NCBI GenBank assembly: GCA_963727835.1
Contig: CAVSIB010000016.1
Coordinates: forward strand, 1 to 64,000
DNA: 64,000 nt
Direction of reading: 5' to 3'
Source of the DNA: G026625185 sp963727835
GTDB lineage: Bacteria; Desulfobacterota; WTBG01; JAGOGO01
Positions 37,821 to 47,874 of this stretch are shown here, piece by piece. The position numbers and the translations under genes were made by a program. How positions within the stretch are numbered: the stretch's first letter is position 1; every line of letters starts with the position of its first letter. The notes under the pieces were generated by a model. It had not been told where the DNA came from. It saw only the letters and a list, made by a program, of their open reading frames with translations, and made no database searches.

Positions 37821-38160
37821 ACTTTTTCCAAGTCAAAGTTGTTGTGAGAAGAAAAAAATAACGAATGAGGGTTTAATTTTATTTGGCTCATGTCGAAAAA
37901 TTAGGTTTTTAGGGTGGGGAAGTTATATGTTACCTTTTGACAGCCTGATGACTGAGACTCAGTTACAAAATATTTTTTGCGGAATAATTTCCCGTCAAAT
38001 TATTTTATTGGTTTAACGTGGTCTCCTCTCCGAAAAAAATAAGCAACCCCGGTGAACTAAAATGCATAACAAAAAAAAATTATTTTTTTGTTATGCATGA
38101 AGTTGCCTATCTATAACCTCTTTCAAGGGTTTCGTGCGCTTAAACTTTAGCCCCTTTGAG
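37821..38160. other. Intergenic with an A/T palindrome
   Basis: No gene is seen apart from possible decayed continuation of the transferase remnant. The palindrome at 38062-38098 is listed separately. Confidence 0.45.
38062..38098. terminator. 16-bp perfect A/T-rich hairpin after the arn series
   Basis: ATGCATAAC plus seven A at 38062-38077 pairs perfectly with seven T plus GTTATGCAT at 38083-38098, with the five-base loop AATTA. It lies 60 bases beyond the stop of the LAB_N gene, the last gene of the arn series. The T7 in the 3' arm makes it terminator-like in both directions, though the stem has few GC pairs. Confidence 0.5.
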
Positions 38161-38472
38161 TTAGCCTTCCTTCTTACGAAAAATGAGAACCAGATTCCGA
38201 ATATAAACAAAGGCCCCCGCGCCTTGTCCAAGGATAAAGACAGCATCGCGGATATAAATCGCATACGCAAGTAAGATAAGTCCCCCGGCTAAGCTGAAAT
38301 ACCAGAAAGAAACAGGCACGACAGTCTCCCCTTTCCGTTCCGAGGCAATCCACTGCACCAGAAACCTCATAAAAAACAAAGCTTGTCCAACATATCCGAT
38401 AACGCTCCACCTATCCATTTTCATGCAAGACAAAGTTTGTCCAATATATCCGATAATGTTCCACCTATTCAT
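38161..38472 (-). CDS. Lipid-A-disaccharide synthase N-terminal (LAB_N) domain membrane protein
   Basis: 103 residues in the open frame, but the first 18 (MNRWNIIGYIGQTLSCMK) are a duplicate of the next 18 (MDRWSVIGYVGQALFFMR) made by a 54-bp tandem duplication; the ancestral start is probably ATG 38418. FLVQWIASERKGETVVPVSF, WYFSLAGGLILLAYAIYIRD and VFILGQGAGAFVYIRNLVLI are the LAB_N signature, with three membrane helices. Such proteins occur beside ArnT-like and GT2 genes and are presumed to help lipid-linked sugar transfer or flipping. It closes the arn series. Confidence 0.88.
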   Translation of the reverse strand: MNRWNIIGYIGQTLSCMKMDRWSVIGYVGQALFFMRFLVQWIASERKGETVVPVSFWYFSLAGGLILLAYAIYIRDAVFILGQGAGAFVYIRNLVLIFRKKEG

Positions 38473-38840
38473 TCAACACCTCCCTAACGATCTTTTAGGT
38501 CCCTCCTCAGGGAATTAATGCGGTCAAAAAATATCCAAAGCCCAAGGGCAATAAAAAGTTAAAAATAATAAAATTAATACTCTCTTTTGTCAAACGCTCA
38601 CTTGTTTTCGAAAATATAATGTAAAAAGCCACTCAACCGCACTGGAAAAAACGGCAAACCCAAGCAATTGATTACTGGGGTTAGTTTTTGTTACGCTCCT
38701 TCGCCCCTATCTACCGTTAAAACCCAAGCAAAGCATCGGGGAAATAGCCCCTCAGAAATAACTTCTTATCAGGTATTACCTTTCAAAAAAAATATACTGC
38801 TACGCTACGCGGTTACCTTCCTTGGCTCGGTACGCCTTTA
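38473..38840. other. Intergenic between arnT and the LAB_N gene
   Basis: About 370 bases. Minus-strand fragments contain some hydrophobic text (for instance GFAVFSSAVEWLFTLYF) but no continuous frame or family match; a decayed membrane gene is possible. No RNA gene seen. Confidence 0.35.
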
Positions 38841-40499
38841 TTATTTTTCCTGAGGATCATCATAGAATTGGGCAAATACGAAGCCGCGGTCACTATCCAC
38901 AAACGCTGGTTGTGGAAGCTGGAGCTTATCGTCCCTATAGCGTTTTTCGCGGGTAATAAGCGTTATACGTCGAGAAGGTTGCGAAACCAGCTCCCGAAAC
39001 TGATCAAGGCTAAATAAACGGTTCTTCTCGGGTGCGCGAGATACTCCGTAGTCGAGTTCTCCGGGTTTGCCGAGCAGGCATACGTCGCTTCGCTTATAAA
39101 ACCAGCAAACCGCAGACACGAGGTAGTTATCAGAAACCAAGGTCGTGTCCGGGCTTATCCTGTCTGTATGACGCAGTAAAAACTCACCCGGGACGAGATC
39201 ATCTTTAAATCTATCCGGCATGGCAACGTGCGAGATCAGCATGAGCAACAAGGGTCCAAGACAAAACAAGACAAGTTTTTGCTTAACATCCGAGGTTGCC
39301 GCGGCAACCATAAAAAACACCGTCCAAGTCACAAGTCCCAAAAATAGGAAAACAAGTTTCCAGATTTCACCTGGCTCAAAAATTTTCCAATCCGGCGAAA
39401 CCGGTAGCACCTGACTGAGAAGCAGGCCGACTGCGCATAATCCCATTACCACCGCCAAAAAAAATGCGCCAATTGTTACCCATTTTGTTTCCTTTTTGAG
39501 GTAGTCAAGAAGACCCGCAGTAATAAGAATTACCAGAGGCTGAAAACAGGGGAGGATGTAAGTGCCGAGCTTGCCCCGTGAGGCGGAGAGGAACAAGAAA
39601 GGAAAGAGTAACCAGCAGAAGGCAAACCGGAGAAGTGAATCCTTGAGAGCTCTCTCCTTGAGGCCTGAAAATGCAGCCGGAATGAATACCGTCCAGGGCA
39701 GCCCGCCCAGAAACAACAAGGGAATAAAGTAGTAGAAAGGCTGCGGATGCTGTGCGTCCTCTGACATAAACCGTTTGATGTGTTCTACCCAAAAAAAGTA
39801 GTGCCAGAAATCAGGCTCCCGTTGATGGATTATCACGCTCCAAGGCAAAGCAACAAGGAGAGCAGCCACAAGGGGTACCCAGCAAATCCTGACAAGTTCC
39901 TGCCATCGGCGTTCCCAGATCATAAACGGCACAATCGTCATTACTGGTATCGCAAAAGCAAGAAATCCCTTGGCAAGGAACGCGAGACCGCAGAAGACTC
40001 CGAAAATCACCAGAAAGCCAATCTTTCTCCCGGCCTGCTTCTCACTATGGGCAAAAAAGAAAGAAACCATCGCGCCAGCCAAAAATAGGGAAAATATGCT
40101 ATCTAAAACATTGAAACATCCAACCCCGAAGACTTCCATAGAGGTAAGAAAAACTGCAGCAGTGCTGATGCCTGCTAAAGATCCGCCTCCGAACTTTCGG
40201 ACGAGCAAAAAAAGCAGTAGCGCAGACATGCCCATGGTGAGAGCGGACGGCAGACGCACCGCAAAGGCGTTTTGGCCAAAAAGAAACATCGCGGCTGCAT
40301 TAAACCAATATCCCATCACCGGTTTTTCAAAATACCGGAGTCCATCAAGATGGGGCACAACCCAATCTCCCGAAACGAGCATCTCCCGGGGAATCTCAGC
40401 GTACCGGGTCTCGTCGGGGAGGACGATCGGTCGAAGGCCGAGCGGCACGATGTAAATCAAAATAAAAAGTCCGATTACAACAAGAGATAATTTTTTCAT
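38841..40499 (-). CDS. arnT: ArnT-like GT83 lipid A aminoarabinose/sugar transferase
   Basis: 552 residues, intact, about the length of E. coli ArnT. The first periplasmic loop VLPDETRYAEIPREMLVSGD has the acidic DE and RYAEI residues that bind metal and undecaprenyl phosphate; YFEKPVMGYWFNA and LGTYILPCFQPLVIL are further GT83 marks. Twelve or so membrane helices are followed by a C-terminal domain (SDNYLVSAVCWFYKRSDVCL). It would move 4-amino-4-deoxy-L-arabinose from undecaprenyl phosphate to lipid A on the periplasmic face. It follows arnE by about 100 bases and is the best ArnT candidate by position. Confidence 0.88.
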   Translation of the reverse strand: MKKLSLVVIGLFILIYIVPLGLRPIVLPDETRYAEIPREMLVSGDWVVPHLDGLRYFEKPVMGYWFNAAAMFLFGQNAFAVRLPSALTMGMSALLLFLLVRKFGGGSLAGISTAAVFLTSMEVFGVGCFNVLDSIFSLFLAGAMVSFFFAHSEKQAGRKIGFLVIFGVFCGLAFLAKGFLAFAIPVMTIVPFMIWERRWQELVRICWVPLVAALLVALPWSVIIHQREPDFWHYFFWVEHIKRFMSEDAQHPQPFYYFIPLLFLGGLPWTVFIPAAFSGLKERALKDSLLRFAFCWLLFPFLFLSASRGKLGTYILPCFQPLVILITAGLLDYLKKETKWVTIGAFFLAVVMGLCAVGLLLSQVLPVSPDWKIFEPGEIWKLVFLFLGLVTWTVFFMVAAATSDVKQKLVLFCLGPLLLMLISHVAMPDRFKDDLVPGEFLLRHTDRISPDTTLVSDNYLVSAVCWFYKRSDVCLLGKPGELDYGVSRAPEKNRLFSLDQFRELVSQPSRRITLITREKRYRDDKLQLPQPAFVDSDRGFVFAQFYDDPQEK

Positions 40500-40596
40500 T
40501 GGTTATTTTTTGTTGCCAGCGGGAACTGCGTTAACGCCTGAAAGGAGTATCGGCCTATGCGGATTTTGGGTGAACTTTTCGCAGCGTTCACATCTT

Positions 40597-40968
40597 TTAC
40601 CCACTTCGGGTGATCAGAAAAACTCCACAACAAATGACAAGAATGCCCATCCACCGTGCAAAACCAAGAACCTCTCCAAAAAAAATTTGTCCTACTAATG
40701 CAGTCACGATATACCCTACGCTTAACAGCGGATACGCATAACTTACATCCACCCGAGACAGAACCATGAGCCACACAACGATACTAAAAGCATAGCACGC
40801 CATACCCAGGAGGATATGCGGATTAAGTGCCACCTTCAGCCCAACCGATATAAAGTTTTTTGCGACAAAAGAAAACGGCCCAATGGCTCGCATTCCTTGC
40901 TTGAGAAAAAGTTGGGCTGAGGCATTCAAAAGCACACCACATAAGGCCAACGGAAGATAGCGATTCAT
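40597..40968 (-). CDS. arnE: ArnE-like small multidrug-resistance type flippase subunit
   Basis: About 123 residues from ATG 40968, chosen because GAGGAT precedes it. Four membrane helices, LALCGVLLNASAQLFLKQGM at the start and VDVSYAYPLLSVGYIVTALV with GQIFFGEVLGFARWMGI later, match ArnE/EmrE-type proteins. In enterobacteria ArnE and ArnF form a dimer that flips undecaprenyl-phosphate aminoarabinose. Only one such gene is visible here, so it may act as a homodimer or with the LAB_N protein. Confidence 0.88.
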   Translation of the reverse strand: MNRYLPLALCGVLLNASAQLFLKQGMRAIGPFSFVAKNFISVGLKVALNPHILLGMACYAFSIVVWLMVLSRVDVSYAYPLLSVGYIVTALVGQIFFGEVLGFARWMGILVICCGVFLITRSG

Positions 40969-40989
40969 AGGGTATCCTCGCAATTTATA

Positions 40990-41880
40990 TTAAGATACTG
41001 TTGCCTGGCAAGAAACCCATCCCTCACGGCCAGGAATTGTTTTGGGAATCATGGGAGAACATTCATACTGGGAAGCATCAGCAAGCAAACCTCCTAAGGG
41101 GCTAAACGTGGCCCCCTGGGATTGGGCTTGTTTCAAAAACTGCTCAAACATCTTAAGACAGATCATTCCTTCTACTTCCGCGTGAATGGTCAACACATTA
41201 AGCCCATGGGGTTGCAGTAGAGAAAGAATATACTCATTGTAATTGTGGTTTGAAATCCCCTTACGTCCAATAACTTCATCATACGTTGGTAAGGTAACGG
41301 GAATTTGGGGTTGGGAAAGTGTTATTCCATTCACCAGGGGGAAAAATATGCTTTTCCCCCGGCAGTCACTGTTGTAGGTAAAAGGAAATGTGGCTTTCTC
41401 CTTTAAGACCTGATCGTTACATTTCCATCCCGGAACCGCAGAACATGATGGTGGCCGGTCCACAATCGCGGTAAGCAATGCGATACCTCTTTTAAACGTA
41501 TCATGGATGACATCACTGCTCATGTTGTGAAGATACCTCTGCCATGCGTAATGATCCCAGGAATGAAAGCCAATTTCATGGCCTGCCCCTGCTGTCGCTC
41601 GAATAAGAGGCCCCAATTTTTCCCCAATAACTGGTCCCGGCCAGAACACCCCCTTGAGAAGGATATCCCACCCATACAGTTTCGTTGCCTGGGAACGCAG
41701 CATCTTTTTTAAAAATGCGGGACGAAACAATCGCCACAGATGACGCCCCATATTATCCGGCCCCACAGAAAAAAAGAATGAGGCGGTGATACCGAACTCC
41801 GCTAAAAGTTTACCTAGACTGGGCACGCCGAAACGGGTACCTCTAAAGGTGTCAACGTCAATGCGCAGGCCTATCTTCAT
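40990..41880 (-). CDS. arnD: ArnD-type polysaccharide deacetylase (deformylase)
   Basis: About 296 residues from ATG 41880; the frame is open to 41910 but the conserved start MKIGLRIDVDTFRGTR favours the inner ATG. NodB-type motifs: RIDVDTFRG (catalytic Asp-Asp), HEIGFHSWDHYAW (metal His pair), CSAVPGWKCND, and LTIHAEVEG at the end. It removes the formyl group from undecaprenyl-phosphate 4-formamido-arabinose. It directly follows arnA, as in classical arn operons. Confidence 0.93.
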   Translation of the reverse strand: MKIGLRIDVDTFRGTRFGVPSLGKLLAEFGITASFFFSVGPDNMGRHLWRLFRPAFLKKMLRSQATKLYGWDILLKGVFWPGPVIGEKLGPLIRATAGAGHEIGFHSWDHYAWQRYLHNMSSDVIHDTFKRGIALLTAIVDRPPSCSAVPGWKCNDQVLKEKATFPFTYNSDCRGKSIFFPLVNGITLSQPQIPVTLPTYDEVIGRKGISNHNYNEYILSLLQPHGLNVLTIHAEVEGMICLKMFEQFLKQAQSQGATFSPLGGLLADASQYECSPMIPKTIPGREGWVSCQATVS

Positions 41881-41910
41881 GGCATCGTGATTATAACGGC
41901 TCATTCGCAA

Positions 41911-43914
41911 TCACTGGTTGTCTTCATGGTATCGACCAGAGCCGATAGCTTCCCGCAAGAAAAAATCGAGGGTTTGCTCTACCGATTGCTCAAGCTCTAT
42001 CGAAGGTTCCCACTGCAAGAGCTGCTTGGCTTTCCGAATGCTTGGTCTTCGGTGTTGCAGATCCTGATAACCACTTCCATAATATACTGAGCTTTCTACC
42101 TCCTGAAAACCGGCAAATGGCGGGAAGTTTGACCGAAGGGGATGTTTTTCAAATTTTTTCACCAACATCTCTCCCAGCGCTTTGATGCTCGCCTCATTAT
42201 CCGGGTTGCCAATATTGATGATCTGCCCATCACAACAGTGGTTAGGATTTTCGATAATGCGAAACAAGCATTCGATCCCGTCGGAAATATCGGTAAAACA
42301 ACGTTTCTGATTTCCGCCGTCAATGAGCTTAATCGGTGTTCCTTCTACCAGGTTAAGGATGAGTTGGGTAATAGCGCGAGAACTCCCGATCCGTGCCGAG
42401 TTCAAGCTGTCCAAGCGCGGCCCGATCCAATTAAAAGGACGAAAAAGTGTAAAATGAAGCCCTTCCTGCTGACCGTATGCCCAGATAACCCGGTCAAGCA
42501 ATTGCTTGCTGCAGGAATATATCCAGCGCTGCATGCGGATGGGGCCTAACACTAATTTCGAAGTATCTTCATTAAACTCGCCTTCATCGCACATGCCATA
42601 AACTTCAGACGTTGAGGGGAAAATAATCCGTTTTTTATATTTTACACAGTATCGGACAACTCTCAGATTTTGTTCAAAATCGAGTTCAAAAACTTGGAGT
42701 GGTCTGCGCGTATATTCGATGGGTGTGGCGATGGCCACGAGCGGGATGACTATATCGCATTTTTTTATGTGGTACTCGATCCATTCGCGGTGAATGGCAA
42801 TATCCCCTTCATGAAAGTAAAATCCTGGTTTTCCCAAAAAACGTTGGATAGAGTTGGATTGGAGGTCTAACCCGTGTACTTCATAGTTTCCGTTATCCAG
42901 AAGCTTTTCACTTAAGGCGTTACCGATAAAACCATCCATTCCTAAAATGAGAATTTTTTTCTTTTTTACCATCTCGATGTATTTGCTAGTAGAAAGTCCA
43001 AAGGTCATCCCCTCAACAAGATTGAATTCACGGGCAAGCTGAGTGCCACCCATGTAAATACCATTTTCAGCCTGGCCGAAATCAACACGGATGGCGCCTT
43101 TCCCGCACTGAATCACCAAAGGATCAAGAGAAATAATGGTGCCGGGATTCGCTTTTTTTTCATAATCCGGCATTTCAGTAACCATCCAAAAAAAACATTT
43201 GCGGTCACCGATATAGCTGAATGCGCCCGGATAAGGAATGGTCACCGCCCGCACCAGATTTTTTACCTGGGAGGCCGTGGCAGCCCAGTTGATTTCACCG
43301 TCTTTGGGCCTGCGTCCGCCATAATAGGTTGCCTGAGAATGCTCCTGAGGTTGGCGCGTTACCGTTCTTTTTTTTATCTGGGGAAGAATTTCATCGAGCA
43401 ATTGGCGCGAAGCCACAACCATTTTTTCGTAAAGCGACCGCGCAGTGTCATAATCAGAAATTGGGATTCGCTTCTGACCGACAATGTCTCCATCGTCAGC
43501 CCGGGGAGTCATGTAATGAAGCGTAACCCCGGTTTCTTTCTCACCGTTGATCAGCACCCAGTTTATCGGACAACGTCCACGGTACTTGGGAAGGAGCGAT
43601 CCGTGAAGATTGAAGCATCCCGCAGGTGGGATGTTAAGGATAGGAGGACGTATAAGGTAGCGGTAATAGAAAGAAAAAATAATATCCGGCGCGAGTTCTT
43701 GAATCTTTTTTACCCAGAGGGGGTGATTGATATCATCGGGTGCATAAACGAGAAGATTATGGCTCGCAGCGCATTCGGTAACCGAATTAAACCAAAGGTT
43801 TTCATGAGGATCATCCTTATGGGTAAAAACCGCAGCAATCTCGAACCCGTTTCGCACCAGGGCTTCAATGCCAGCACAGCCGATGTTATGATAGGCAAAA
43901 ACTACAGCTTTCAT
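41911..43914 (-). CDS. arnA: Bifunctional ArnA: formyltransferase and UDP-glucuronate decarboxylase
   Basis: 667 residues, intact, normal length. The N-terminal half is the formyltransferase: CFNLHGSLLPKYRGRCPINW with the Asn-His pair and TLHYMTPRADDGDIV with the Asp. The C-terminal half is the SDR decarboxylase: ILGMDGFIGNALSEKLL (Rossmann), FPSTSEVYGMCD, WIYSCSKQLLDRVIWAYG (YxxxK) and GNPDNEAS. Together they turn UDP-glucuronate into UDP-4-keto-pentose and formylate the amino sugar made by ArnB. It is cytoplasmic. Confidence 0.96.
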   Translation of the reverse strand: MKAVVFAYHNIGCAGIEALVRNGFEIAAVFTHKDDPHENLWFNSVTECAASHNLLVYAPDDINHPLWVKKIQELAPDIIFSFYYRYLIRPPILNIPPAGCFNLHGSLLPKYRGRCPINWVLINGEKETGVTLHYMTPRADDGDIVGQKRIPISDYDTARSLYEKMVVASRQLLDEILPQIKKRTVTRQPQEHSQATYYGGRRPKDGEINWAATASQVKNLVRAVTIPYPGAFSYIGDRKCFFWMVTEMPDYEKKANPGTIISLDPLVIQCGKGAIRVDFGQAENGIYMGGTQLAREFNLVEGMTFGLSTSKYIEMVKKKKILILGMDGFIGNALSEKLLDNGNYEVHGLDLQSNSIQRFLGKPGFYFHEGDIAIHREWIEYHIKKCDIVIPLVAIATPIEYTRRPLQVFELDFEQNLRVVRYCVKYKKRIIFPSTSEVYGMCDEGEFNEDTSKLVLGPIRMQRWIYSCSKQLLDRVIWAYGQQEGLHFTLFRPFNWIGPRLDSLNSARIGSSRAITQLILNLVEGTPIKLIDGGNQKRCFTDISDGIECLFRIIENPNHCCDGQIINIGNPDNEASIKALGEMLVKKFEKHPLRSNFPPFAGFQEVESSVYYGSGYQDLQHRRPSIRKAKQLLQWEPSIELEQSVEQTLDFFLREAIGSGRYHEDNQ

Positions 43915-43994
43915 TTTGTCACCTTAAAATTAATTTTAATCAAATTTAGCTCCATAGAGCTCTTTGCTTTAGCCTCATAATAAAAAAATATAGT

Positions 43995-45682
43995 TTATCC
44001 TCCTTCTCTTTTAATCTCCCAAGCCACAAGCTTCTTTTCAGAGTTCTTCTCCCAAGGGAAGATCTTTTCGTTCACGCTCGGTTGCCCCAAGGTTCCGGCA
44101 GGAAGCTCTCGGAACAGATACTTGAGGTCACGACGGGTCGAAATCAGCACTTTGGTGTCTTTCCCTGATCGGAGAAAATTTGTGACTGATTCAGGAGACT
44201 TCACTACCCGCACAAAGCCGGGGACATCCAAATAGAACAGAACAGTGGTCTCGATTTCGCGATAGAACGCGATATCTGTGGGCATGATATTCGTTACCTG
44301 GGTTTGTATCTCCCGAGCAAATGGTTTTTTTGTACGGTAATCTTCAAACCTTACCTGCTGCCAGCAGAAAAAGCCTCCCATGAGAATAGCTGCTGTGGCA
44401 ACCAAACAAGCTGCCTTTTGATTGATCCCCGTAACCTTGACCAGCAGGTTGAGACGCCATCTTTTTATAATCCAGGGGGTTAAGGCAAAAAAGCTTACTA
44501 TGAGCGTAGCAAGCTTAATACCCCCGGAACTACAAAATCTATGCGTTTTTGAAGAAAGAAGCAAATCGCCGGACTCAAAAACCCAAAAAGTACAATAAGG
44601 GCAAAGAGTCCTTCCTGGATGCCAAGCCCCAAACGTTTCCACCCTTCTTCGCCGACAGTCTTTAAATAAACTGCAACAATTAGAGCGCAGAAGGGGAGGA
44701 TCGGGAGAATGTAGTAACTCCTCCTTGAACCGGAAGCAGTAAACAAGAGAAAAATGAGAAGCGTGGCCTCTACAAGCCACCTAGTTTTGCCATCAAGGTT
44801 CTTTATCGAGGCAGTCGTTCTGAAAATCGCCACGAGAAGTAATGGGGTCCAGGGCAAAAAGAGGACAGGGAGATAATAGAAATACACATAAAAAGGTTCC
44901 ACATGATCAAAGGGATGGAAAAAGCGCTGAATATTTTCCTGGAACACCAGGGCAAGTCCAGTTTCCTGATATGATCCTTGGGTCAGGTTAGCATAAATAA
45001 ATGGAGCCAGATAAAGGGCAAGGCCGATAATAAGGGACATAGCGTGGGAAGGCGAAAGGAGTGCCCGCCACCGCCGTTCTCGAAGAACATCCGGCAATAG
45101 CGCTACCATTGGCACTACCACTGCGGTAAGCCCTTTGGTTTGGGCGCCAATAAAGCAAATGAGATAAAAAACGAGATAGGTCAAAAAATTTTCTCTTCCC
45201 CGCCAAGTCCAATACCAGGCGATAGATAGGATGACCGTGGCAAGGTTTTCCATGTCTGCGGTCCCTGACCTTGACCAAAAAAGAAATCCAAATGCAGTAA
45301 GAAGAATCCAGCCGGATGTCCTTCCAGCTTCCTCTGACCATAATCTTCTCCCCAGAAACACTGTTGCCCAAAGCACCATTATGCCTGCAATTGCGCTTGG
45401 AAGCCTTACCGTCCATTCATTGAGTTTGCCCGTGAGGGCAGAGACTAGAGCGATAAGCCAGTAGGTAAGAAGGGGCTTGTCAAAGTAGGGTTCGCCATTG
45501 ATAGTGGGGTGGAAGAAATTCCCCGAAAGAAACATCTCTCGGGTGACCTCAGCCCAACGGTCCTCGGAGGCCCAGAGGCCTCGGTTACCAAGTACCCAGA
45601 AAAGAAAAAACAATGCAACTACCCAAAAGATGATATCCGAAATTCGTATCCGTACCTTTGCTTTTGAGACACTACTATCCAC
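43995..45682 (-). CDS. Second ArnT-like GT83 transferase (one frameshift)
   Basis: About 560 residues after repair. LWASEDRWAEVTREMFLSGN is the catalytic first loop, with PYFDKPLLTYWLIALVSAL, AQTKGLTAVVVPMVALLPD and RSYYILPILPFCALIV. The second frame continues from SGGIKLATLIVSFFAL to the C-terminal domain (YREIETTVLFYLDVPGFV, KVLISTRRDLKYLFRE). The break lies at a G5 run at about 44519-44523. It begins eight bases inside the end of arnC and precedes arnA, the position of an operon member rather than a stray gene. Its acceptor or donor probably differs from that of the transferase at 38841. Confidence 0.88.
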
Positions 45683-46616
45683 GATGGATCTTCCTCAAGA
45701 GGTATGGTGGTCGCCTCCTAACCGCCTGGAAAATTCTTCCGATGTACTCGCCCAGAACCCCGAGCGCAAAAAGCTGAGCACCGATAAAGCAGAAAAGTAC
45801 GGCAAAGAGAGTAAATACTCCTTGTCCCGCCCATTGTGCCCCGTAATAAAATCGGAGAAACAGTATAAGCATCCCAAGCAGGAGACCCAGTATAGCAATC
45901 ACGGTTCCTACAAAGAAAAGAACCCGGAGAGGCAACAGAGAAAACCCAGTCACAAGATCAAGTTGCAAGCTGAAAAGCTTCAGGAGTGAGTACTTTGATT
46001 CTCCCGCACATCTTTCTTTATGAAGAACAGGGATCTCTATTGGATTTCTCGCAAACAAGGTAGCTAAAGCAGGAATAAATGTCCGGTACTCAGGATTCGC
46101 CAGTATCGCTTCCACAACTTCCCGACTGTAACCCCGAAGCATACAACCGAAATCATCCAGAGATATGCCGGATATTTTTTTTACAAGCTTGTTCGTAAAT
46201 TTCGATGCCCATCTCCTAAAGAACGTATCTTGCCGGTTAATTCGGATGCTTCCCACGAGATCGTGCCCTTTGTTAAAGGCCTCGACTAACTTCGGAATCT
46301 CTTCCGGAGGATTCTGCAAGTCAGCGTCGAGGGTAACGACAAACTCGCCTCGCGACTCAGCAAATCCAGCCAAAACCGCAGCGTGCTGTCCATAATTTCG
46401 GTTTAGCAGGATCCCAATGACTTTACCCGGGTTCTGTTCGGCAGCCTCAGTAATAAGTTGGGCAGATCGGTCAATACTGCCATCATCCACCAGAATAATC
46501 TCGAAGGTCTTCCCCAGGTTGTTACAGGCTGTCAAGCAACGGCTGATAAGTTCCTTAAGGTTTGCCTCCTCGTTAAACGCAGGAATAACAACCGATAACA
46601 AAGGTGATGCACTCAT
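45675..46616 (-). CDS. arnC: ArnC-type undecaprenyl-phosphate 4-formamido-L-arabinose transferase
   Basis: 313 residues. LSVVIPAFNEEANLKELI and EIILVDDGSIDRSAQ open the GT2 domain, VVTLDADLQNPPEEIPKL is the metal and sugar site, and GCMLRGYSREVVEAI matches ArnC. Two membrane helices end the protein (VLFFVGTVIAILGLLLGML and FTLFAVLFCFIGAQLF). It links the formylated amino sugar to undecaprenyl phosphate on the inner face of the membrane. It overlaps arnB by four bases and the next gene by eight. Confidence 0.95.
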   Translation of the reverse strand: MSASPLLSVVIPAFNEEANLKELISRCLTACNNLGKTFEIILVDDGSIDRSAQLITEAAEQNPGKVIGILLNRNYGQHAAVLAGFAESRGEFVVTLDADLQNPPEEIPKLVEAFNKGHDLVGSIRINRQDTFFRRWASKFTNKLVKKISGISLDDFGCMLRGYSREVVEAILANPEYRTFIPALATLFARNPIEIPVLHKERCAGESKYSLLKLFSLQLDLVTGFSLLPLRVLFFVGTVIAILGLLLGMLILFLRFYYGAQWAGQGVFTLFAVLFCFIGAQLFALGVLGEYIGRIFQAVRRRPPYLLRKIHRG

Positions 46617-47764
46617 CGCTTTAACACCTCTTTTATTGTATCCACAACCTCATCCACATCTTCACTGGTCATGTCCGGGAAAAGCGGGAGAGAGCAGATC
46701 CGGTCGGAGTTCCACTCTGTGTTCGGCAGCATGCCCCGGCACGTGCCCATTGATTCCCGAAAATATTTTTGAAGGTGAACCGCCCGAAAATGAAGTCCGG
46801 TGCCGATATTTCTCTTTTTTAATTCTTCCATAAACGCATCCCGGGATAGGCCTGCCTTATCAATATTTAAGCGAATAATAAAAAGATTCCAGGAGTGCTT
46901 CATCGAATACAATGGATCAGAGAGGGGCGTGATTTCATCAAGTTCGACAAGCCGTTCACGGTATCGCAGAGCTAATGCGGTTCGTTTTTTAATCAACTCC
47001 TCGAGCCGGGCCAGTTGTTTCAGTCCCAAAGCAGCAGCAATGTCGGTGAGGTTATACTTATATCCGGGGACAAGAACTTGGGCTTGGGGAGAACGGCCGC
47101 GGGTAAAACGATCATACGCATCCACGCCCAGCCCGTGGAACTTCAGTTGGCGGATACCCTCCAGAAGCTCGGGGTTGTCCGAACAAAACATACCTCCCTC
47201 ACCCGTGGTAATATTTTTTATGGGGTGAAAAGAAAAAATTGCTGTTCCGGTTTGGCCAATACGGGTATCCTTATACTCAGTTCCCAACGCGTGGGCTGCA
47301 TCATCAGCAAGAAAAATATTATTCCGTGCAGCGAGCCGGCGAATAGAATCTATATCCGCAGGAGCCCCAGCAAAATGAACCGGAACAATTAACCGTGTTC
47401 GCTCGCTCAGGCATTCCCTCATTGAATCACCAGATACCATCAACGTGTCCCGTTCAATATCCGCAAACACGGGTTTCGCACCTGCGAGGACAATAAGATT
47501 CACCGTAGAAACCCAGGTCATTGACGGCGTAATAACCTCATCTCCCGGGCCGATACGTAAAGCGTGCAGCAAAAGATGCATGCCCGCAGTCGCGGAAGTG
47601 AGCGCTACCGCCCCCGAACAACCAACGTACTTGCAGAAATTCTCTTCAAAGTCAGTACATTTCACCCCGGTTGTTATCCATCCTGACCGCAGCACCCCGG
47701 CAATGGCGGTGATATCTTCCTCAGTAATGGAGGGACGCGAAAATGGCAAAAATTCTTTTCTCAT
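46613..47764 (-). CDS. arnB: ArnB-type UDP-4-amino-4-deoxy-L-arabinose aminotransferase
   Basis: 383 residues, intact. EFLPFSRPSITEEDI and GVLRSGWITTGVKCTDFEEN open it as in ArnB. ALTSATAGMHLLLHALRIGP and GDEVITPSMTWVSTVN follow; the PLP lysine is in FSFHPIKNITTGEGGMF. It transfers the amino group from glutamate to the 4-keto pentose. First gene of the arn series, with about 110 bases to the transferase gene upstream. Confidence 0.94.
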   Translation of the reverse strand: MRKEFLPFSRPSITEEDITAIAGVLRSGWITTGVKCTDFEENFCKYVGCSGAVALTSATAGMHLLLHALRIGPGDEVITPSMTWVSTVNLIVLAGAKPVFADIERDTLMVSGDSMRECLSERTRLIVPVHFAGAPADIDSIRRLAARNNIFLADDAAHALGTEYKDTRIGQTGTAIFSFHPIKNITTGEGGMFCSDNPELLEGIRQLKFHGLGVDAYDRFTRGRSPQAQVLVPGYKYNLTDIAAALGLKQLARLEELIKKRTALALRYRERLVELDEITPLSDPLYSMKHSWNLFIIRLNIDKAGLSRDAFMEELKKRNIGTGLHFRAVHLQKYFRESMGTCRGMLPNTEWNSDRICSLPLFPDMTSEDVDEVVDTIKEVLKR

Positions 47765-47874
47765 CAGTTTTTTCGTTACCGTCTGTTTTTCAGAACTTTT
47801 TTAACTTCAACGCTTTCTGCAGCGGTCATTTTTCTTTTTTAGCACACCGCCGTTGGGAGAAGCAATACTTATTT

